NCBI RefSeq assembly: GCF_029919255.1
Contig: NZ_CP123991.1
Span: forward strand, 1,295,110-1,359,109
DNA from: a cyanobacterium endosymbiont of Epithemia clementina EcSB
GTDB taxonomy: Bacteria; Cyanobacteriota; Cyanobacteriia; Cyanobacteriales; Microcystaceae
Length of the DNA: 64,000 nucleotides
Direction: 5' to 3'
The notes beneath the pieces are model-generated. The model was not told the DNA's origin and ran no database searches. It saw nothing but the letters and a program-made list of their open reading frames with translations. Positions 61,544-64,000 of the stretch are shown here, piece by piece. The first letter of the stretch is position 1. Each line of letters opens with the position of its first letter. The position numbers and the translations under genes are program-made.

Positions 61544-62515
61544 TTAAATACAATTACTATCGGTAGTTTTTATGATTCGGTGATTTTTTTTTTCAAAACC
61601 TAATCGTTCTCGAACTAAGTATAAAGGACGTTGTTTACTTTCTCGATAAATGCGACCAATATATTCACCAATCACTCCTAAGAAAACCAATTGAATTCCT
61701 CCAATAAATAACACAGAGATAAAAAGCAATGTCCACCCTGGAACCCAAATTGAAGTAAACAAACGAAGAACTAAAGCATAAATAATACCAATTAAAGAGA
61801 ATCCAAAGGTAAAAATACCAGTCCAAATAGCCATTCTTAAGGGAACTAAGGAGAAAGAAAGAATACCATCAGCGGCAAAACGAATCATTTTCCACAAAGA
61901 ATACTTACTTACACCCGCCAGTCGAGGAGATCTTTGGTAAGGAATGGCAATTTGTTGAAAACCAATCCAACTAACCATTCCCCTCAAAAAGCGATCACGT
62001 TCGGGCATTATTTTTAAAGCTTCAACTACTTGGCGATCCATTAAACGAAAATCTCCAGTATCAAGGGGGATTTGAACATCCGATAGGCAATTAATAAGTC
62101 GATAGAAGACTTTTGCAGTCCAACGTTTAAAGACAGTTTCTCCTGTCCTTTCCGTTCGGACTCCATAGGCAACATGATACCCTTGACTCCATTGGTAGAC
62201 CATTTCTTCAATCACTTCAGGAGGATCTTGTAAATCTGCATCAATTAAGACAATAGCATCTCCGGCTGCATGGTCTAAACCCGCAGTCACAGCCATTTGG
62301 TGTCCAAAATTGCGGGATAATAGAATGGCGTGTACTCTTGGATCAGCTTGTTGTAATTGACGCAGCAAATGGGGAGTTTGATCATGACTACCATCATCAA
62401 CATAAATTAATTCAAATTGGGGAGTGAGATGTTCAATAACACTTACTAAGCGATGATTAGTTTCGTTGATGACTTCTTCTTCGTTATAGCAGGGAATAAT
62501 TACTGAAATAAACAA
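61544..62515 (-). CDS. GtrB-type polyprenyl-phosphate glycosyltransferase (GT2)
   Basis: 323 residues from a TTG start with AAGGAGG seven bases upstream, a strong signal that supports the rare codon. The GT2 domain shows VIIPCYNEEEVI, YVDDGSHDQT and VLIDADLQDPPEVIEEMV. Two C-terminal transmembrane helices are present (about 225-255 and 265-292). Such enzymes load a sugar onto undecaprenyl phosphate at the inner face, for use by GT-C enzymes outside. The two multi-pass proteins on either side are suitable acceptors of that sugar. The gene is full length. Confidence 0.9.
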   Translation of the reverse strand: MFISVIIPCYNEEEVINETNHRLVSVIEHLTPQFELIYVDDGSHDQTPHLLRQLQQADPRVHAILLSRNFGHQMAVTAGLDHAAGDAIVLIDADLQDPPEVIEEMVYQWSQGYHVAYGVRTERTGETVFKRWTAKVFYRLINCLSDVQIPLDTGDFRLMDRQVVEALKIMPERDRFLRGMVSWIGFQQIAIPYQRSPRLAGVSKYSLWKMIRFAADGILSFSLVPLRMAIWTGIFTFGFSLIGIIYALVLRLFTSIWVPGWTLLFISVLFIGGIQLVFLGVIGEYIGRIYRESKQRPLYLVRERLGFEKKNHRIIKTTDSNCI

Positions 62516-62836
62516 ATCTAGTTCCTCCTTGAGGTGATAAGGCGTTTTGTTTTAAACAAAAAGCTTCAACTCCCAACAACCCTGATTTTCTAGTTCTAAT
62601 GTTTTCATCAAAATTAAGACAACCTTTTTAGTTAGCTAAACTTAATTAAGTCTTTCTCTAAAATTTTTCAGGATAAGATCAGCAAACTGACCTGCCACTT
62701 CACTCTAAGTTGACTTAATTGAGGATCCATTCAATCTTAATGTACAAAATAATTCAGGCAATGGGCAACACGAGTTCGTATTTTATGATTGTTTTTGAGA
62801 CCCTAGCTAAGTCATTACTTTCATCTCATTACTTTT
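62516..62836. other. Divergent intergenic region
   Basis: 320 bases between the GtrB-like gene (minus) and the membrane protein gene (plus). It must hold promoters for both, though none is obvious. A short palindrome, TTTTGTTTTAAACAAAA, lies close to the GtrB side. Confidence 0.5.
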
Positions 62837-64000
62837 ATGAATTTTAAAGAAGTAAACTTATATTCTTTATCCAACAGGTTAATTTTTATAGCGTTGGTAT
62901 TAGTATATTTTATATTAGGGATTTATCTAATTAGTCAAACTTCTATTACGTCTGACGAGCCTGCTTATATTGGAGCAGCTTATGCTTATACTCAAGGATT
63001 GGGTTTGAATCAAGAGCATCCCCTTTTTTTTAAATTAGTTACTTCTCTAATTATTAACCTATTTTTTTCTGATTATCAGATAGTAGTTCCTCCTATAAAT
63101 GTTATTAGTGGAGAAGAAAACAGGGAAGTCCGTCTAGCTGCTTTCAATCTTGGTTATAGTTTCTTACTAGAACATCCAGAAAATTTTAAAAAAATAATTT
63201 TTATTTTAAGATTTTGTTATTTATTTATTAATAGCATATTTTTGCTCTGGGTGTATTTTTTTACTTTTTGTCTCCCACAAATACCGACTTATGTCTCTAT
63301 TTTTTTTACCATATTATATGTATTTTCTCCTAGTTTTTACAGCCATAATTTTTTAATATCTTTTGATGTACCTGTTAGTATTTATGCCTTATCATCTCTC
63401 TGGACAACAATCATCATAATTCGTCAATTAGAACTATTTAGAAAATCTGAATTGATCACTTGTTTTATTGTTCTAAATTTTGTTTTTTTTCTTGCGATTA
63501 ATGCTAAATTTAGCAATCTTATTTTAGTCCCAATAATTCTATCTGCTTACTCAATCAGTTTAATCTATCTTTTAAAAAAAAATCTTAATATTTTAGCTAT
63601 TAAATTCAGTGTTTTAGGATTTATTAGTTTATTGATACAGCCGATATTAATTATTTTCATGTACTGCTATGCTTTTCGTAATTTACCTAATCAATCAATC
63701 ATTCATAATATACAGCGTTATATACAAGGAATTCAAATGAATTTGAGTACAGCAGGTGGAATTCGCGAACCTTTTGTATATGAAAATTTTGTTAATATAA
63801 CTTCCTTAGAATATCTAAATAAAATTTTTTGGTTTAAAGAAAATCCTGCCCTTTTTATTGTCACTATATCTATAATTATTATTATATTTAAAAAAATATT
63901 AATTGAACGAATTTATGCCAAAAATTGGCTTCAAAAGTTGATAATTTTAAGAAAAAATAGATGGCAGCTATATTTATGTTGTTTAGGAGCATCTTATCCG
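62837..64000 (+). CDS. PMT/GT39-like membrane glycosyltransferase, 3-prime end cut by window
   Basis: The frame is open from ATG 62837 to the window end (388 codons). After a first membrane helix comes SITSDEPAYIGAAYAYTQGL then GLNQEHPLFFKLV. This matches the PMT_2/ArnT pattern, in which an Asp-Glu pair binds the lipid-linked sugar and a HP motif follows. At least eight further hydrophobic helices are visible. Such enzymes transfer sugars from polyprenyl phosphate carriers, made here by the adjacent GtrB-like enzyme, to proteins, lipids or glycans. Codon use is very AT-rich but no stops occur. Confidence 0.8.
   Translation, partial: MNFKEVNLYSLSNRLIFIALVLVYFILGIYLISQTSITSDEPAYIGAAYAYTQGLGLNQEHPLFFKLVTSLIINLFFSDYQIVVPPINVISGEENREVRLAAFNLGYSFLLEHPENFKKIIFILRFCYLFINSIFLLWVYFFTFCLPQIPTYVSIFFTILYVFSPSFYSHNFLISFDVPVSIYALSSLWTTIIIIRQLELFRKSELITCFIVLNFVFFLAINAKFSNLILVPIILSAYSISLIYLLKKNLNILAIKFSVLGFISLLIQPILIIFMYCYAFRNLPNQSIIHNIQRYIQGIQMNLSTAGGIREPFVYENFVNITSLEYLNKIFWFKENPALFIVTISIIIIIFKKILIERIYAKNWLQKLIILRKNRWQLYLCCLGASYP

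Overview
The window looks like a piece of a decaying, AT-rich cyanobacterial chromosome. The intact genes are typical of the Crocosphaera/Cyanothece branch: MEP isoprenoid genes dxr and ispF, a SigD-type group 2 sigma factor, DUF760 and PRC-barrel proteins, aldehyde deformylating oxygenase and HpnJ. By my count of the intact genes listed here, only about 55 percent of the 64 kb is coding. The gaps are 0.4 to 3.6 kb long and several hold recognisable corpses of genes: a carotenoid oxygenase, the phycocyanin bilin lyase subunit CpcE, an AarF/ABC1 kinase, MutY, 5-oxoprolinase, an alpha/beta hydrolase and an EAL domain. Loss of a phycobilisome gene, many pseudogenes, few GCGATCGC (HIP1) octamers and low coding density suggest a host-dependent cyanobacterium, most like the nitrogen-fixing spheroid bodies of Epithemia/Rhopalodia diatoms. 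That assignment is an inference; nothing in the window proves it.

Layout. 1-8.6 kb: partial 3-hydroxyisobutyrate-dehydrogenase-like gene, YbjN protein, PRC-barrel protein, Gfo/Idh/MocA oxidoreductase, MAPEG protein, a 45-residue membrane protein and a C-terminally shortened DUF21/CBS protein. 8.7-16.5 kb: tRNA-Tyr and tRNA-Thr, a dead carotenoid oxygenase, an MMADHC-like protein, hpnJ, the alkane-forming oxygenase ado and a dead cpcE. 16.5-30.8 kb: uvrA, aat, rpsN, an LCP-family protein, dxr, a NUDIX remnant of mutY, DUF760, sigD and trpD. 32.7-39.6 kb: ispF, asnS, msrB, a glutathione-S-transferase-like protein, a sulfotransferase and glyS. 41.9-49.8 kb: a possible HAD / RibD-like / COG3146 operon, a small conserved protein, a freshly broken 5-oxoprolinase and a HIT protein. 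50-53.4 kb: dead aarF and empty DNA. 53.4-64 kb: a SufA/IscA-type protein, TPR and M48 protease genes, a tRNA-Leu overlapping the protease, and a surface-glycan-like cluster (C-methyltransferase, dead methyltransferase, two PMT/GT39-like membrane proteins, FAD oxidoreductase, GtrB-like glycosyltransferase).

The most unusual signal is not a gene family. The window carries about 18 long perfect or near-perfect inverted repeats with arms of 15 to 34 bp and tiny loops, each with a different sequence. Some can act as terminators. One lies inside the uvrA coding sequence, one inside the dead aarF, one at the 5-prime edge of dead mutY and one just upstream of a FAD oxidoreductase. In uvrA and aarF the arm reads as a mirrored copy of neighbouring coding sequence. 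This fits template-switch (quasipalindrome) mutation acting as a major source of change in this genome.

Functionally the retained genes are housekeeping (translation, repair, isoprenoid, tryptophan, Fe-S) plus membrane and surface chemistry (hopanoid modification, alkane synthesis, polyprenyl-linked sugar transfer). Light-harvesting and carotenoid functions are being discarded.
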